Positions 62,155-64,000 of a DNA stretch of 64,000 bases are shown here, piece after piece (the stretch's first letter is position 1; each line of letters starts with the position of its first letter). The notes beneath the pieces were generated by a model. That model had not been told where the DNA came from, did not search any database, and saw only the letters and a list, made by a program, of their open reading frames with translations. This DNA comes from Zerene cesonia. Its lineage: Eukaryota > Arthropoda > Insecta > Lepidoptera > Pieridae. A program made the position numbers and the translations under genes. The DNA lies in contig NC_052130.1 in assembly GCF_012273895.1 (NCBI RefSeq), positions 3,534,001 to 3,598,000 of the forward strand, written 5' to 3'.

Positions 62155-62600
62155 AAAAAATTTAAACCCCTTTTTACGAAAATTTGAAGAAGGATTATGA
62201 AATTTGGCACACTTAGTTTATAATTTATATAACAGAGAAGTGCAGTATGCTAATACTGTCTTGGGTTCCGTACCCAAATGGTGAAATGGCATATCACTAA
62301 GATTTCCCGTATGCCTGTTTTTCTGTCCGCCGCTCTATCACGCGGCTGTATAGTATATACCTGCCGTGAAATATGACTTTAGGTAGTTAGATTAGATATA
62401 GAAAGTTAAAATTTTCACAGATGATGTATTTTTTTGTCGATATAATAATAAATAATAAAAAATCGAGGTTCAGCGACGGTTGGCACGATCAGTAAATGGA
62501 TGATTGACCAATTTTTTTTCACAGTTGCTCTTTAAATTATTCGTACGGACTAAGGTGTCCGTACGTATCCCGATTCCAACTCGCACTTGGCCGATTTTAT
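62155..62600. mobile_element. Degenerate element with 'gggttccgtacccaaa' and 'cgcacttggccgatttta'
   Basis: Both phrases recur in lepidopteran repeats and a partial relative ('cgcgcttggccgattttttg') lies at 49.73-49.80 kb. A perfect 9-bp hairpin (CGTACGGAC/GTCCGTACG) is at 62542-62565. No open frame. Confidence 0.45.
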
Positions 62601-64000
62601 TTAGATTGTAATCAGTGAGTTAATAAATCGCGCAATTTTCTGGGTTACATCTATTTTAAGCTTCATATCGAACTATTTCAGGAACTTTGTTTAATTTCAT
62701 TCAGTAAGTCGTCAACGCCAGACTTACGTAAAAATTACATCGTAACACGTGCATTCTGCCGCTAACGATATAGACTATAGACTATAGAAGATTATTGTTA
62801 TAAGGAGAAAAAATAAATTTCTTAAGGTTAAAATTTTGTAACTATCCCACAACTTATGCATTTTTCTAATACACTCTACTGAGAAATTACAGACAGTTAA
62901 GGCTTTCGCCTAGAATTTTTATAAGTATCTTTGTGTGTTATCAATAATAAAATATTGTTTTATCAACATAAGAAACAATAAATATAAAAAAACACGCTGT
63001 AATTATAGAACCAGCTAAATTACTTCACTTGCTCTTGTACACATAAGGAAATAATTTAACAAAACTCGTGATATTGTTGTATTGTCACCGAGACCTAATA
63101 AGTATACAAAGTTTGAACTAAATCAGTCCGTTTAAAGTACGTATAAATCGGGTCTAGAGGAGTAGGTTACATATACACAGGTGAATCTAATAAATGAACG
63201 TGTAAGCGTATATATATAACATGATAAAACGATTTTGTTTGTGATGTTTTTGAAACGAAAATTTTCTAAGAAAAATCTTCTAATGCTTAGGCACTGTTGT
63301 ATCGTGAAGTAAAGAATTCTTGAAATTATGTCAGCGGCTATCAAAGTTTCTGAGAACATCAGAGGGAAGGACAAATTTAACGATAGCCATCTGTGATTGA
63401 TGCTATTACATTATCGATGCATCTCAAATCAAATGAGTGCCAGTAAGTACACACGTCGACTTAGCTTTCTCATTTATGAACTATCTAGTCGCCCCGGCTT
63501 CGCCCGTGGTACATGTATAGCCAACGTCACTCAGTGAAGATGCAGCTTTCCAATGGTGAAAAAATTTTTGAAATACGTCGGTAGTTTTTTTGTGTCAACA
63601 TTACAAACATACCTACATACAAAAAAACAAATGATTCTATTTTATAATATTAATTTATTTGTATTTAACTTTAACGTATAAACATACCTACGTTCTATAA
63701 AAAAAGTACAAGCAAATATGCACACGAGACTTATAATAATCATTTTATTGTGAGTTACTTTTAATAAAATCCCCAATTACAGTTTTCCCAAAACTTGCTT
63801 ATTGATTAGGCAGCATATTTTTTTTATTTGACTGACTTAAATCTCTAGTTCTACTTAACTGATGAAGTTCTACTGCATCGCTAATGTCATCAGGAATGAA
63901 ATTCCTATTCATGTTATATGTATTATATTTTAGCCCCTAATCTGACGATATAAACTGTCAGTGAAAGTGCATAAATAATATTGTTATCTATTACAGTTCA
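62601..64000. other. Window end; no gene firmly recognised
   Basis: Helitron-like debris at 63484-63620 ('cgccccggcttcgcccgtgg'). A 37-codon minus-strand frame at 63912-63799 (MNRNFIPDDISDAVELHQLS and onward) has coding-like residue content but no partner exon in view. Confidence 0.4.

Noticed and set aside
1..64000. CRISPR arrays, bacterial operons, riboswitches or phage genes
   Set aside because: No regularly spaced direct repeats or prokaryotic gene organisation; introns, repeats and gene families are those of an insect nuclear genome.

Overview
The window is AT-rich eukaryotic nuclear DNA with spliced genes, long introns and many short mobile-element copies. The repeat families point to a moth or butterfly (Lepidoptera): several non-autonomous Helitron-like families that start TC and end CTAG between an A and a T, SINE-like repeats with a 'cgcctgatggtaagcg' core, and the two gene families present. 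The species cannot be named from the sequence alone. There are 1000 Ns at 34388-35387, an assembly gap of unknown true size.

The left third (1-19.6 kb) has no coding gene I can support. It holds repeat debris and one short CpG-dense patch near 16.0-16.1 kb. A four-exon + strand gene at 19637-23045 encodes a hexosaminidase D-like glycoside hydrolase (GH20-type, catalytic Asp-Glu in GCDEV) with an N-terminal membrane anchor. It converges tail to tail on a large - strand locus whose last coding exon ends at 25180.

The - strand locus is a two-pore-domain (K2P, TWiK-like) potassium channel gene with two front ends. A distal first exon at 60.7 kb plus exons at 36.2 and 33.6 kb encode one version of TM1, cap and pore 1. 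A single large exon at 28137-29307 encodes a different, longer N-terminus with its own TM1, cap and pore 1. Both stop in the same phase inside the glycine codon of the first selectivity filter (TTIG|YGH) and can splice to the same two 3' exons (27735-27937 and 25180-25845), which carry TM2, TM3, pore 2 and TM4. Reading phase is intact through both routes, predicting 522-residue and 679-residue channels.

Immediately upstream of the internal front end, on the same strand, a 400-codon ORF (30593-29391) encodes a disordered, charged protein ending in a tail-anchor helix. An in-frame 149-nt candidate intron (29329-29477) would instead remove the tail anchor and fuse this ORF to the channel exon, predicting a 1058-residue channel. 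A 55-nt cysteine-rich candidate exon lies just upstream of it.

The 24-kb first channel intron (36.2-60.3 kb) contains only repeats, hairpins and a tRNA-like foldback. Nothing bacterial, no CRISPR array and no intact autonomous transposon was seen.
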